From contig JACDZI010000033.1 in NCBI GenBank assembly GCA_013426785.1, positions 1-33,068 on the forward strand: 33,068 bases of DNA, in the 5' to 3' direction. The notes beneath the pieces were generated by a model. It made no database searches. It saw nothing but the letters and a program-made list of their open reading frames with translations, and was not told where the DNA came from. Below are positions 12,052 to 20,030 of the stretch, piece by piece; position 1 is the first letter of the stretch; the number at the start of each line of letters is the position of its first letter. Source of the DNA: Rhodocyclaceae bacterium. GTDB taxonomy: Bacteria > Pseudomonadota > Gammaproteobacteria > Burkholderiales > Rhodocyclaceae. Both the position numbers and the translations under genes were made by a program.

Positions 12052-12477
12052 ATGCCCAAGAAACTGATCTACACCTCACCGCAGGAAGTCGAGATTGCTT
12101 TTTACGAAGCCCTCGAAAAAGCGGATCTCGGCGCGATGATGCAGGTCTGGTCGGAAGACGACGAGATCGTCTGCGTGCATCCGGGCGGCGCCCGACTCGC
12201 CGGTTACGCGCTGGTGCGCGAGGCCTGGCGCCAAGTATTCGAGGGCGGCGCCCGACTCAGGGTGAAACTGCTGGCGCTATCCACCGTGCTCGGCCCCTTC
12301 ACCGCCGTGCATAGCGTGATCGAGCAGATTTCGGAGGCCGGCGAAAACCGCTTGGCAGCCCCTGTGGTTGCCACCAACGTCTATGTGCGCGGCGCGCTCG
12401 GCTGGCGCATGATCGTGCATCACGCCTCACCGGTGCCACCCGACAGCATCGGCGAAATCCCGCAGATGCTCCATTGA
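12052..12477 (+). CDS. NTF2-like (SnoaL-type) fold protein
   Basis: A 141-residue protein with the cone-shaped NTF2-like fold pattern: an N-terminal helix (EVEIAFYEALEKADLGAMMQV), WSEDDEIVCVHPGG, a second helix (REAWRQVFEGG), then beta strands ending GWRMIVHHASPV. The His-Pro-Gly-Gly and final HHASP stretches are typical of the YybH/SnoaL-like group. No signal peptide. The family includes enzymes and binding proteins, so no specific role can be given. It starts 2 nt after the waaF stop, in the ilvE-zf-CHCC-waaF run. Confidence 0.8.
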   Translation: MPKKLIYTSPQEVEIAFYEALEKADLGAMMQVWSEDDEIVCVHPGGARLAGYALVREAWRQVFEGGARLRVKLLALSTVLGPFTAVHSVIEQISEAGENRLAAPVVATNVYVRGALGWRMIVHHASPVPPDSIGEIPQMLH

Positions 12478-12534
12478 CGGCATGGGATAATCCGGCGCAA
12501 CCATCAAACAACCACCACGGAGACAGCAAACCTC

Positions 12535-13782
12535 ATGGCCAATCAGGAAATCTTCATCGGCCGCCAGCCGATCCTCGACCGCAAGCACCAGTTGTTCGCT
12601 TATGAACTGCTATTCCGCAGCGGCGGGCAAAAGAACGAAGCGCATGTGCAAGACGACCTCGGCGCCACGGCCAACGTGATCAACCATGCCTTCGCCGAAC
12701 TGGGCGTCGAGCAGGCGCTTGGCCCCTACAAGGGCTTCATCAACTGCGATGCCAGCCTGCTGCTGTCGGATATCGTCGAGATCCTGCCCACCGACAAGAT
12801 TGTCCTCGAGGTACTGGAAACGGTAGAAGTGACACCGCAGATCGTCGAGCGCTGCATCGAGCTCAAGGCGCGCGGCTTCACTATCGCCCTTGATGACTTC
12901 GTCAATTACGAGGAAAAGTGGAAGCCATTGCTCGACCTGATCGAGATCGTCAAGGTCGACCTGATGCCGCTGTCCCGGGAACAACTCGCCACCGTCACCA
13001 CGACCCTGAAGCGCTGGCCGACACTGACGCTGCTGGCCGAAAAGGTCGATAGCCGCGAGCAAGCCGACTACTGCCACATGCTCGGTTATGGCCTGTTCCA
13101 AGGCTACTACTTCGCCAGGCCGGTCATCATTGCCGGCAAGAAGCTCGGCCACTCGCAACTGGCGCTGGTGCGCCTGCTGGGACTGGTGATGGAGGATGCC
13201 GAAACCAATGCGCTCGAAGGCGTGTTCAAGCACGAACCGGGGCTGGCGATGAACCTGATGCGGCTGACCAACTCGGTCGCCACCGGCGCGCGTACCCACG
13301 TCACCAGCCTGCGCCATGCCATCACCGTGCTGGGTCGCCGCCAGTTGCAGCGCTGGCTGCAACTGCTCCTGTATACCAATCCAGCCGGCAACGAGCAGGT
13401 GGTCAGTCCGCTGTTGCAACTCGCCGCCACGCGCGGGCGTTTTCTCGAACTGCTCGCCGGCAAGCTCAAGCCGGGTGCCCGCGAGTTCGAGGACCACGCC
13501 TTCATGACCGGCATCATGTCGCTGATCCCGACATTGATGGGCGCACCGCTGGAGGAAATTCTCAAGGGCATCCAGTTGTCGGGCGAGGTGCATGAAGCCC
13601 TCGCCAGCAAGACCGGCCAGCTCGGCACTATGCTGCATCTGTGCGAAGCGCTGGAGGCCGGCGACGGCGCAACCTGTCACACCCTCACCGGGCAACTGCC
13701 CGGTGCCGACCACCTGATGGTGAATGCCTGCCTGACCCAGGCGCTCACCTGGGCGAGCAACATTGGGCGCGAGAATAGCTGA
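12535..13782 (+). CDS. EAL-HDOD signalling protein
   Basis: A 415-residue cytosolic protein with a degenerate EAL domain (about residues 5-200) followed by an HDOD domain (about 205-400). The opening EIFIGRQPILDRKHQLFAYELLFRS is the standard start of this two-domain family. The EAL motif itself reads YELLFR. The loop that is DDFGTG in active phosphodiesterases reads DDFVNYEEKW, and only parts of the metal-binding set remain (NCDASL, LEVLE, VKVD, AEKVD). Active cyclic-di-GMP hydrolysis is therefore unlikely; known relatives act as regulators through protein contacts. The ATG at 12535 has a GGAG about 12 nt upstream. Its end overlaps the next small gene by 20 nt. Confidence 0.9.
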   Translation: MANQEIFIGRQPILDRKHQLFAYELLFRSGGQKNEAHVQDDLGATANVINHAFAELGVEQALGPYKGFINCDASLLLSDIVEILPTDKIVLEVLETVEVTPQIVERCIELKARGFTIALDDFVNYEEKWKPLLDLIEIVKVDLMPLSREQLATVTTTLKRWPTLTLLAEKVDSREQADYCHMLGYGLFQGYYFARPVIIAGKKLGHSQLALVRLLGLVMEDAETNALEGVFKHEPGLAMNLMRLTNSVATGARTHVTSLRHAITVLGRRQLQRWLQLLLYTNPAGNEQVVSPLLQLAATRGRFLELLAGKLKPGAREFEDHAFMTGIMSLIPTLMGAPLEEILKGIQLSGEVHEALASKTGQLGTMLHLCEALEAGDGATCHTLTGQLPGADHLMVNACLTQALTWASNIGRENS

Positions 13783-13951
13783 ACGAGCCCGCTGTAGCGG
13801 CTGCTTGCATTACTTCATCACCTACGATCCGCAGTTTCCCTACGGCTGCCGGGCGATGAATTTCAAGAGCCGCGTACCGCCCCACAAGGAAGTCGAGGCG
13901 GCGAGCGGCCTGCCCTGCCAGATGTTTCAGCTGCAGCAAAAAAGCCGCTGA
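13763..13951 (+). CDS. Small Cys-rich conserved protein, function unknown
   Basis: A 62-residue protein with four cysteines: CSGC at residues 11-14, GCRAMNFKSR in the middle and SGLPC near the end, around the conserved-looking HYFITYDPQFPYGCRA core. This pattern recurs in small proteobacterial proteins I have seen described only as hypothetical; metal binding is a reasonable guess. The start is a TTG at 13763 inside the EAL-HDOD gene, 20 nt before that gene's stop. A second TTG at the LHYF position would remove most of the first Cys pair. The stop codon lies in the terminator stem that follows. Confidence 0.65.
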   Translation: MGARIAERARCSGCLHYFITYDPQFPYGCRAMNFKSRVPPHKEVEAASGLPCQMFQLQQKSR

Positions 13952-13965
13952 GCGATCAGCGGCTT
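13937..13965 (-). terminator. Terminator of tRNA-Leu, possibly bidirectional
   Basis: A perfect 10-bp stem (AAGCCGCTGA at 13942-13951, TCAGCGGCTT at 13956-13965) with a 4-nt loop. On the minus strand it is followed by a run of T (13938-13943 read in reverse), fitting tRNA-Leu transcription. On the plus strand the T tract is weak. Confidence 0.75.
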
Positions 13966-13992
13966 CATGTATTCTCATGTCGTGCAATCTGT

Positions 13993-14077
<85 letters not shown>

Positions 14078-14101
14078 AAACGTACAACACGAGAGGCGCG
14101 C

Positions 14102-14129
14102 ATTCTAAAGAAAAAACCTCTAATGTCAA
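14102..14129 (-). promoter_or_regulatory. Sigma70 promoter of tRNA-Leu
   Basis: On the minus strand a perfect -35 TTGACA (14129-14124) and -10 TAGAAT (14107-14102) are spaced by 16 nt. A G+C-rich discriminator GCGCGCC follows, as in stringently controlled stable-RNA promoters. The -35 overlaps the rnr start codon (14123-14125) and its next codon. Confidence 0.8.
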
Positions 14130-16312
14130 ACAAACACCGGCTTTCCAAAACCCGCCTCGCCGATCCCGAGATCGCGCGTGAAAGAGCGAAATACGACCAT
14201 CCGCTGCCGAGCCGCGAATACATCCTGCAAACCCTCGCCGAGCAGGGCGTGCCGGTCTCCTTCGACCGGCTGTGCCAGCTGCTTGATGTCGCCGACATTG
14301 AGCGCGAGCCCTTCCTGCGCCGCCTCGGTGCCATGGCGCGCGACGCGCAGCTATTGCAGAACCGTCGCAACGACTGGCTGATCCCAGACAAAGCCGACCT
14401 GTTCAAGGGCAAGGTGCAGGGCCATCCGGACGGCTTCGGCTTCCTGATCCGCGATGACCAGGGCAGCGACCTGTTCCTACCCGAAAAGGAAATGGCCAAG
14501 GTGCTGCATGGCGACCTCGTCATCGCGCGCATCGTTGGCATCGACCGCAAGGGCCGCCCCGAAGGCAAGATCGTCGAGGTGTCCGAGCGGGCCAACCGCC
14601 AGCTGGTCGGGCGCGTGCTCCAGGAACACGGCGTGTTTTACGTCGTCGCCGAGAACAAGCGCATCAGCCAGGACATCCTGATCGCCCCGCCGGCAAAAGG
14701 TGACCGGAAAGCGCTACGCCCGCAGGCCGGCGCAGTGGTGATGGTCGAGATCGTCGAACAGCCGAGCAAGCAATCGCAGCCGATCGGCCGCGTCGTCGAA
14801 ATCCTCGGCAACTACGCCGACCCCGGCATGGAAATCGAGATCGCGCTGCGCAAGCACGAACTGCCTTTCGAATTCTCGAAAGAGGCGCTGGCGCAAACCA
14901 AGAAGCTGCCGGATGAAGTGCGCAAGTCCGACTTGAAGGGCCGCGAAGACCTGACGCAACTGCCGCTGGTCACCATCGACGGCGAAACGGCGAAGGACTT
15001 CGACGACGCCGTGTTCTGCGAACGCCAGGGCAAGAGCTACCGGCTGGTGGTCGCCATCGCCGACGTTTCACACTACGTCACGGAAGACAGCGCGCTCGAC
15101 GCCACGGCGCTGGAACGCGGCAACTCGGTGTATTTTCCGCGCCGGGTGATCCCGATGCTGCCGGAAAAGCTGTCCAACGGCCTGTGCTCGCTGAACCCCA
15201 ACGTCGGGCGCCTGTGCATGGTCTGCGACATGGCGATCTCGGCCACCGGCGTCATCAAGCAGTACCACTTCTATGCGGCGGTGATCTGGTCGCATGCGCG
15301 GCTCACCTATACCGAAGTCGCCGCAGCGCTCTTCGACAAGGATGCTGAGGCGATCAAGAAGATCGGCGCCCTGCTGCCGCATCTGGAACACCTCGACGCG
15401 CTCTATCGCGTACTGGCGAAAGCGCGCGAGAAGCGCGGCGCGATCGATTTCGAGACGGTCGAGACGCGCATGATCTTCGACGACCACGGCAAGATCGAGC
15501 GTATCGAACCCTACGAGCGCAACGACGCCCACCGCATCATCGAGGAGTGCATGCTCGCGGCCAACGTCTGCGCCTCCGACTTCCTCAAGGAGCGCGAGCA
15601 TCCGGCGCTCTATCGCGTCCACGAAGGACCGACGCCCGAACGACTCGACAAACTGAGGAATTTCCTCGCCACCTTCGGCCTGCAACTGACGGGCGGCGAC
15701 GATCCGCAGGCGAAAGACTACGCGGCCCTGCTCGACAAGATCAAGAACCGGCCCGATAAACAACTGTTGCAGACGGTGATGCTGCGCTCGCTGCGCCAGG
15801 CCATCTACAGCCCGGACAACGTCGGCCATTTCGGGCTGGCCTACGAGAGCTACACGCACTTCACCTCGCCGATCCGCCGCTATCCCGACCTGCTGATCCA
15901 TCGCGCCATAAAGTCGGCGCTGGCTGGACGGCGTTACGACAGCATCGACTGGGAACAGGTCGGCCTCGCCTGCTCGACCACCGAGCGCCGCGCCGACGAA
16001 GCGACGCGCGACGTGGAAGCCTGGCTCAAGTGCTGGTACATGCAGGATCGCGTCGGCGAAATCTTCACCGGCAGCATCTCGTCGGTGGTGCCGTTCGGCA
16101 TCTTCGTCGCGCTCGACAGCGTGTTCGTCGAGGGACTGGTGCATGTCTCAGACCTCGGCCGCGACTACTTCCACTTCGATGAGAAAGCCCACGCCATGGT
16201 CGGCGAACGCACGGGCGCACGCTATCGCCTTTCCGACCGGGTGCGCGTGCAACTGGTGCGCGTCAGCCTCGAGCAAAACAAGATCGACTTCCGGCTGGCG
16301 GAAGAGAAGTGA
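14123..16312 (+). CDS. rnr: Ribonuclease R
   Basis: Processive 3'-5' exoribonuclease of the RNase II family, active on structured RNA. The 729 residues include an N-terminal helix-turn-helix/cold-shock region (PLPSREYILQTLAEQG, then GHPDGFGFLI). The catalytic RNB domain shows DGETAKDFDDAVFCE with the metal-binding aspartates, VAIADVSHYV and RRVIPMLPEKLSNGLCSLNP. An S1 domain closes it (GSISSVVPFGIFVALD). It is shorter than E. coli RNase R and lacks the long lysine-rich tail. The ATG at 14123 has no clear Shine-Dalgarno. A copy of the 24-nt repeat lies at 15909. The stop overlaps the next gene by 4 nt. Confidence 0.97.
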   Translation: MSNKHRLSKTRLADPEIARERAKYDHPLPSREYILQTLAEQGVPVSFDRLCQLLDVADIEREPFLRRLGAMARDAQLLQNRRNDWLIPDKADLFKGKVQGHPDGFGFLIRDDQGSDLFLPEKEMAKVLHGDLVIARIVGIDRKGRPEGKIVEVSERANRQLVGRVLQEHGVFYVVAENKRISQDILIAPPAKGDRKALRPQAGAVVMVEIVEQPSKQSQPIGRVVEILGNYADPGMEIEIALRKHELPFEFSKEALAQTKKLPDEVRKSDLKGREDLTQLPLVTIDGETAKDFDDAVFCERQGKSYRLVVAIADVSHYVTEDSALDATALERGNSVYFPRRVIPMLPEKLSNGLCSLNPNVGRLCMVCDMAISATGVIKQYHFYAAVIWSHARLTYTEVAAALFDKDAEAIKKIGALLPHLEHLDALYRVLAKAREKRGAIDFETVETRMIFDDHGKIERIEPYERNDAHRIIEECMLAANVCASDFLKEREHPALYRVHEGPTPERLDKLRNFLATFGLQLTGGDDPQAKDYAALLDKIKNRPDKQLLQTVMLRSLRQAIYSPDNVGHFGLAYESYTHFTSPIRRYPDLLIHRAIKSALAGRRYDSIDWEQVGLACSTTERRADEATRDVEAWLKCWYMQDRVGEIFTGSISSVVPFGIFVALDSVFVEGLVHVSDLGRDYFHFDEKAHAMVGERTGARYRLSDRVRVQLVRVSLEQNKIDFRLAEEK
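15909..15932 (+). repeat. Dispersed 24-nt repeat, copy C (in rnr)
   Basis: Read on the minus strand it matches the consensus at 22 of 24 positions. It encodes IKSALAGR of RNase R in a different frame phase from the waaF copy B, so protein sequence does not explain the match. Confidence 0.75.
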
Positions 16313-16755
16313 GCATCGCCTATCCGATCGCCGGCGACGCGACGCGCGCAGCCCTGCGCGCCAGCCTGCGCGACCGCGCCGAGCAGTTCCAGATCTGGTT
16401 GCTCGAAGGTCAGATCAAGCGCGTCAATGAGGTCGTCGACCGCCTGCCGGCGGCCTTGGCCGACCTGCTGCCGATTGTCGCCAATCCCGATGCCAACATG
16501 AACATGCGTTTTGGCGCCAGCGCCGTCTTCGAACGCCATGCGGGCAAGGCGGCGTTGCAGGCGCTGATTCCGGCACTCGGGCTACTCACCGGCCACGGCG
16601 ATGCCCGCGTGCGTTCCGACGCCTGCCACTTTCTCGGCCTGAGCGGCTCCGCCAGGGCCATCCCCTATCTCGATGCCCGCCGCGCCGACCCGGATGACGA
16701 AGTCAGGGAAATCGTCGCCGACAGCCTCGCCGAATTAATAGGAACTACCGAATGA
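16309..16755 (+). CDS. HEAT-repeat protein
   Basis: A 148-residue all-helical protein. Two HEAT-like repeats are visible toward the C-terminus: [18 protein letters not shown] with IPYLD, and [17 protein letters not shown]. Such repeats mediate protein contacts; no enzymatic motif is present and no role can be assigned. The start is a GTG at 16309 overlapping the rnr stop by 4 nt (GTGA). Its stop overlaps the rlmB ATG by 4 nt (ATGA). It is therefore tightly coupled between two RNA-processing genes, which may hint at a role in RNA or ribosome metabolism. Confidence 0.8.
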   Translation: MSIAYPIAGDATRAALRASLRDRAEQFQIWLLEGQIKRVNEVVDRLPAALADLLPIVANPDANMNMRFGASAVFERHAGKAALQALIPALGLLTGHGDARVRSDACHFLGLSGSARAIPYLDARRADPDDEVREIVADSLAELIGTTE

Positions 16756-17489
16756 CTGAAGACACCCGCCTGATCCACGGCTTTCATACCGTGACCGCCA
16801 AGCTGCGCCACGATGCCGCAGGCGTACGCGAAATCTTTGTCGCCGCCGGCCGGCAGGACAGCCGCGCGCGCGATCTGGTGCAACTGGCCGAACGTTGCGG
16901 CGTGCGCGTCGTCAGCGTCGATGCGGCTCGGCTCGACGGCATGGCCAGGGGCGAACGGCATCAGGGCGTGGTGGCGCGCGCGCGCGCGCAGCAGCTTCAT
17001 GTCACCCTCGACGACGTGCTCGATGGCCTGCAGGAACCGGCGCTGCTACTGGTGCTGGATGGGGTCACCGATCCGCACAATCTGGGTGCGTGTTTGCGCG
17101 TCGCCGATGCGGCCGGCACCCATGCAGTGATCGCGCCGAAGGACCGCGCCTGCGGCCTCAACGCCACGGCGATCAAGGTAGCGAGCGGCGCTGCCGACAC
17201 CGTGCCCTACATCGTCGTCACCAACCTCGCCCGCAGCCTGCGCGAGATCAAGGAGCGCGGCATCTGGACCATCGGCGCGGCAGGGGAAGCAACTAAAGAC
17301 CTCTACGCAGTCGAACAGAAGGGCGCGACGGCCTGGGTGCTGGGGGCAGAAGGGGAAGGCTTGCGGCGGCTGACTCGCGACACCTGCGACGAACTAGCGA
17401 AGATTCCGATGTTCGGCGCAGTCGAAAGTCTCAATGTTTCGGTGGCGTCGGGCATCTGTTTATTCGAAGCCCGTCGCCAGCGGAATTAA
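16752..17489 (+). CDS. rlmB: 23S rRNA (guanosine-2251-2'-O)-methyltransferase
   Basis: SpoU/TrmH-family knotted methyltransferase for G2251 in the ribosomal P loop. All three SpoU motifs are visible: [20 protein letters not shown] (motif 1), [15 protein letters not shown] (motif 2 region) and [16 protein letters not shown] followed by [18 protein letters not shown] (motif 3, cofactor knot). The N-terminal substrate-binding domain starts [12 protein letters not shown]. 245 residues is normal. It ends 4 nt before the convergent bamD stop with no terminator between. Confidence 0.95.
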   Translation: MTEDTRLIHGFHTVTAKLRHDAAGVREIFVAAGRQDSRARDLVQLAERCGVRVVSVDAARLDGMARGERHQGVVARARAQQLHVTLDDVLDGLQEPALLLVLDGVTDPHNLGACLRVADAAGTHAVIAPKDRACGLNATAIKVASGAADTVPYIVVTNLARSLREIKERGIWTIGAAGEATKDLYAVEQKGATAWVLGAEGEGLRRLTRDTCDELAKIPMFGAVESLNVSVASGICLFEARRQRN

Positions 17490-17493
17490 CGCT

Positions 17494-18288
17494 TTACCAG
17501 AGCTTCCACCAGGGCTCGGTACGGTTCAGTCCGCGCTTGTAATACTCGCTATTCGGGAAGTTCTTCTTCATCACCCGCTCGGCATCGTCGCGCAGGTCGG
17601 TCATGCCGAGTGCATCGTAGGCCTTGACCATGACAAACAGCGCTTCTTCGTTGGCCGGGGCATCCGGATAGGTCTTGAGCGAGGTCTGGGCACGGCCGAC
17701 GGCCGCGACATAGGCGCCGCGGCGCATGTAGTAGTTGGCGACGTGCACCTCCAACGAGGCCAGCGCATTCACCAGATAGGCCATGCGCAGGGCAGAGTCC
17801 TTGGCGTACTTGCTGTCGGGAAACTTGTTGACCAGCGCCTTGAAGGCTTCGAAGGATTCCTGAGCGGCGCGCGGGTCGCGTTCGGACAGGTCCTGCATGC
17901 TGATATAGCCGATCAGGCCCATGTCCTCGTTGAAATTGACCAACCCTTTTAGGTAATAGGCGTAGTCGACGTTCGGGTGATTCGGGTGCAGGCGGATGAA
18001 GCGGTCGCAGGCGGCGATGGCCGAGGCCTTTTCCTGCTGCTTGTAGTAGGCATAGGCGACTTCCAGTTGCGACTGCTGGGCGAAACGGCCATACGGGTAG
18101 CGGGCTTCGAGCTTTTCGTAGTATTTGATCGCCTTGTCGTAGGCGCCTTCGCCCATCGCGCCCTTGGCTTCGGCGTAGAGCTTGTTGGCCGACCAGCCGG
18201 CGGTTTCGTCGATCTGCTCCGGCAGCAGGCCGCAGCCGGCGGCGAAGACAGTCAGGAGCAGGGCAAGCAGGGAAGCTAAACTACGCAT
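17494..18288 (-). CDS. bamD: Outer-membrane assembly lipoprotein BamD
   Basis: Essential lipoprotein of the BAM complex that inserts beta-barrel proteins into the outer membrane. It has a lipoprotein signal (MRSLASLLALLLTVFAAGC, lipid-bearing Cys19). Tetratricopeptide-like repeats follow, including YDKAIKYYEKLEARYPYGRFAQ, ASAIAACDRFIRLHPNHPNVDYA and the conserved RDPRAAQESFEAF. 264 residues is family size. The start at 18288 is chosen for a proper Met-Arg signal peptide. An upstream ATG at 18327 would place a non-signal extension before it and overlap the likely -10 element. Its start codon touches that of rluD on the other strand. Confidence 0.95.
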   Translation of the reverse strand: MRSLASLLALLLTVFAAGCGLLPEQIDETAGWSANKLYAEAKGAMGEGAYDKAIKYYEKLEARYPYGRFAQQSQLEVAYAYYKQQEKASAIAACDRFIRLHPNHPNVDYAYYLKGLVNFNEDMGLIGYISMQDLSERDPRAAQESFEAFKALVNKFPDSKYAKDSALRMAYLVNALASLEVHVANYYMRRGAYVAAVGRAQTSLKTYPDAPANEEALFVMVKAYDALGMTDLRDDAERVMKKNFPNSEYYKRGLNRTEPWWKLW

Positions 18289-18289
18289 G

Positions 18290-19237
18290 ATGAGCGAATC
18301 CCAAGTGGGCCAAAATCGGTCGGCCAATTATAACGAAATCACCGTGCCGTCCGGGCATGCTGGTCTGCGGCTCGATGCCGCGCTGGCGAAGCTGTTGCCC
18401 GAGCATTCGCGCAGCCGGCTGCAGGCCTGGCTGAAGGACGGTACGATCACCCTCGACGGCCTGTCCGCCGACCCCAAGCGCAAAGTCTGGGGCGGCGAAA
18501 AGATCACTATCTCCGTCCTGCCGGAGCCGACTTTTTCGACCGCAGCCGAGGACATTCCGCTCGCCATCGTCTTCGAAGACGAAGGGCTGATCGTGATCGA
18601 CAAACCTGCCGGCCTGGTGGTACATCCCGGCAACGGCAACCGCGACGGCACACTAATGAACGCACTGCTCCACCACGCCCCAGCACTGGCCGGGGTGCCA
18701 CGCGCCGGTATCGTGCATCGACTGGACAAGGACACGTCCGGACTGCTGGTCGTCGCCAAAACGCTGGCAGCGCAGACCGGCCTGGTACGCCAGTTGCAAG
18801 CGCGCTCGGTCAAGCGCCACTACCTGGCGTTGGTCCATGGCAAAGTCGGCACCGGCGGCACAGTGGATGCGCCGCTGGGCCGCCATCCGTTGCAGCGCGT
18901 CAAGATGGCCATCGTCAAGCACGGCGGCAAGGCGGCGCGTACGCACTATGCGGTGCAGGAAGTCTTCGCGGACTGCACCCTGGTGGAATGCCGGCTGGAA
19001 ACCGGCCGTACCCACCAGATCCGTGTGCACATGGCAAGCATCAAGCATGCGCTGGTCGGCGACCCGGTGTATGGCAAGACGAAATGCGACAACGCGACGC
19101 TCGGTGCCTTCCCGCGGCAGGCGCTGCATGCCTGGCGCCTGTCCCTCAACCATCCCGATTCGGGCACGGAGATAGGCTGGGAATCACCCCTGCCGCCCGA
19201 TTTCGTCAGCCTGCTGGAGACCCTGCGTGGCGCTTGA
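18290..19237 (+). CDS. rluD: 23S rRNA pseudouridine(1911/1915/1917) synthase
   Basis: Makes three pseudouridines in helix 69 of 23S rRNA. The N-terminal S4-type RNA-binding domain reads LRLDAALAKLLPEHSRSRLQ. The catalytic motif HRLDKDTSGLLVVAKT has Asp146 as nucleophile. C-terminal motifs RTHYAVQEVF and ETGRTHQIRVHM are typical of RluA-family enzymes. With the ATG at 18290 the protein has 315 residues; an ATG directly before it (18287) is equally possible and would overlap the bamD start codon on the other strand. GGGAAGC lies about 10-15 nt upstream. The gene contains one good and one weak copy of the 24-nt repeat. Confidence 0.94.
   Translation: MSESQVGQNRSANYNEITVPSGHAGLRLDAALAKLLPEHSRSRLQAWLKDGTITLDGLSADPKRKVWGGEKITISVLPEPTFSTAAEDIPLAIVFEDEGLIVIDKPAGLVVHPGNGNRDGTLMNALLHHAPALAGVPRAGIVHRLDKDTSGLLVVAKTLAAQTGLVRQLQARSVKRHYLALVHGKVGTGGTVDAPLGRHPLQRVKMAIVKHGGKAARTHYAVQEVFADCTLVECRLETGRTHQIRVHMASIKHALVGDPVYGKTKCDNATLGAFPRQALHAWRLSLNHPDSGTEIGWESPLPPDFVSLLETLRGA
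18327..18332 (-). promoter_or_regulatory. Possible -10 element of bamD
   Basis: A perfect TATAAT on the minus strand, about 39 nt upstream of the bamD ATG. I find no good -35 at normal spacing. It lies inside the coding sequence of rluD, as it must because the two genes leave no intergenic DNA. Confidence 0.35.
18512..18535 (-). repeat. Dispersed 24-nt repeat, copy G (in rluD)
   Basis: Reads with the consensus on the plus strand, 21 of 24 matches. It encodes VLPEPTF of RluD, a frame phase different from the waaF and pgeF copies. Confidence 0.65.
18841..18864 (+). repeat. Weak 24-nt repeat copy J (in rluD)
   Basis: 18 of 24 matches, but it keeps the invariant 9-mer AAAGTCGGC. It may be a decayed or emerging copy, or chance. 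Confidence 0.35.
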
Positions 19238-19952
19238 TCTTATCGTCCCCGACTGGCCGGCTCCGCCTAATGTGCACACCCTCGTCACGACAAGGAGCGA
19301 CGGTGTCAGCAGCGGACCATTTGCCAGCCTCAACCTTGCCGATCATGTCGGCGACGATCCCGCTGCCGTCACTGCGAACCGGCGGCGCCTGCGTCACCAC
19401 CTGCCGGGCGAACCGGTCTGGCTCAGTCAAGTACACGGCAAGCTCTGTATTGACGCCAACTTGCCGGTGACGCGTGAAGCAGATGCAGCCTTCTCCCGCC
19501 AATCCAGTGTCGTCTGCGCCGTGCTCACCGCCGACTGCCTGCCGGTGTTGCTGTGCGACGCTGCCGGCAGCGTAGTCGCCGCCGCCCATGCCGGCTGGCG
19601 CGGCTTGGCAGCCGGGGTCATCGAAGCGACAGTCGCCGCAGTGGGCCTGCCAGGCGACGAGTTGCTGGCCTGGCTCGGGCCGGCGATCGGACCGGCAAAT
19701 TTTGAGGTGGGCGACGAGGTTCGCACCACCTTCGTCGAACAAGACGCTCAAGCCGATTCAGCATTCACCGCCAGGTCGCCCGGCAAATGGCACTGCGACA
19801 TTTACCTGCTCGCAAGGCAGCGCCTGGCCGCGTTGGGCATTCGCCGTATCGCCGGCGCCGACTTTTGTACGGCGGGCAATGCAGCACAGTTTTATTCCTA
19901 CCGGCGCGACGGCGTCACCGGCCGCATGGCGAGCCTGATCTGGCTGGCATGA
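19227..19952 (+). CDS. pgeF: Peptidoglycan editing factor PgeF (YfiH/laccase-domain)
   Basis: Member of the YfiH/DUF152 family. In E. coli it removes mis-incorporated residues from cytoplasmic UDP-MurNAc peptide precursors; older annotations call it polyphenol oxidase. The 241-residue protein carries the expected metal-binding set: His in WLSQVHG, Cys in TADCLPVLL and His in AAHAGWRGLAAGV. The C-terminal CTAGNAAQFYSYRRDGVTGR is also a family signature. The start is a GTG at 19227 overlapping the rluD stop by 11 nt, and the rluD-pgeF order is common. A copy of the 24-nt repeat encodes RRIAGADF. Confidence 0.93.
   Translation: MALDLIVPDWPAPPNVHTLVTTRSDGVSSGPFASLNLADHVGDDPAAVTANRRRLRHHLPGEPVWLSQVHGKLCIDANLPVTREADAAFSRQSSVVCAVLTADCLPVLLCDAAGSVVAAAHAGWRGLAAGVIEATVAAVGLPGDELLAWLGPAIGPANFEVGDEVRTTFVEQDAQADSAFTARSPGKWHCDIYLLARQRLAALGIRRIAGADFCTAGNAAQFYSYRRDGVTGRMASLIWLA
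19843..19866 (-). repeat. Dispersed 24-nt repeat, copy F (in pgeF)
   Basis: Reads with the consensus on the plus strand, 21 of 24 matches. It encodes RRIAGADF, in the same phase as copy E in waaF (RRLASADF), although the two proteins are unrelated. Confidence 0.7.
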
Positions 19953-19974
19953 ACCGCGCGCCCATGCCACCATT

Positions 19975-20003
19975 GACACTTGGCATGCTGCATTGCAGAA
20001 TCC
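19975..20003 (+). promoter_or_regulatory. phaC promoter with probable PhaR operator
   Basis: A perfect -35 TTGACA starts about 19974. Seventeen nt later comes CAGAAT, a 4/6 match to the -10 consensus. The palindrome CTGC-ATT-GCAG at 19988-19998 sits in the spacer and -10. It has the form CTGC-N3-GCAG that I recall as the PhaR recognition pattern from Paracoccus and Rhodobacter work. A repressor bound there would block RNA polymerase directly. A flanking imperfect inverted repeat (ATGCCA ... TGGCAT) lies around the -35. Confidence 0.65.
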
Positions 20004-20030
20004 CGTTTCCTAGCCACGCCAAGAGTCCGC

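Noticed and set aside
15068-16144. A 358-codon minus-strand frame inside rnr
   Set aside because: Antisense to the RNB domain; composition typical of shadow frames.
19227-19952. PgeF as a secreted multicopper laccase
   Set aside because: No signal peptide and only the YfiH-type His/Cys/His set are present; the family is now known as a cytosolic peptidoglycan-precursor editing enzyme.
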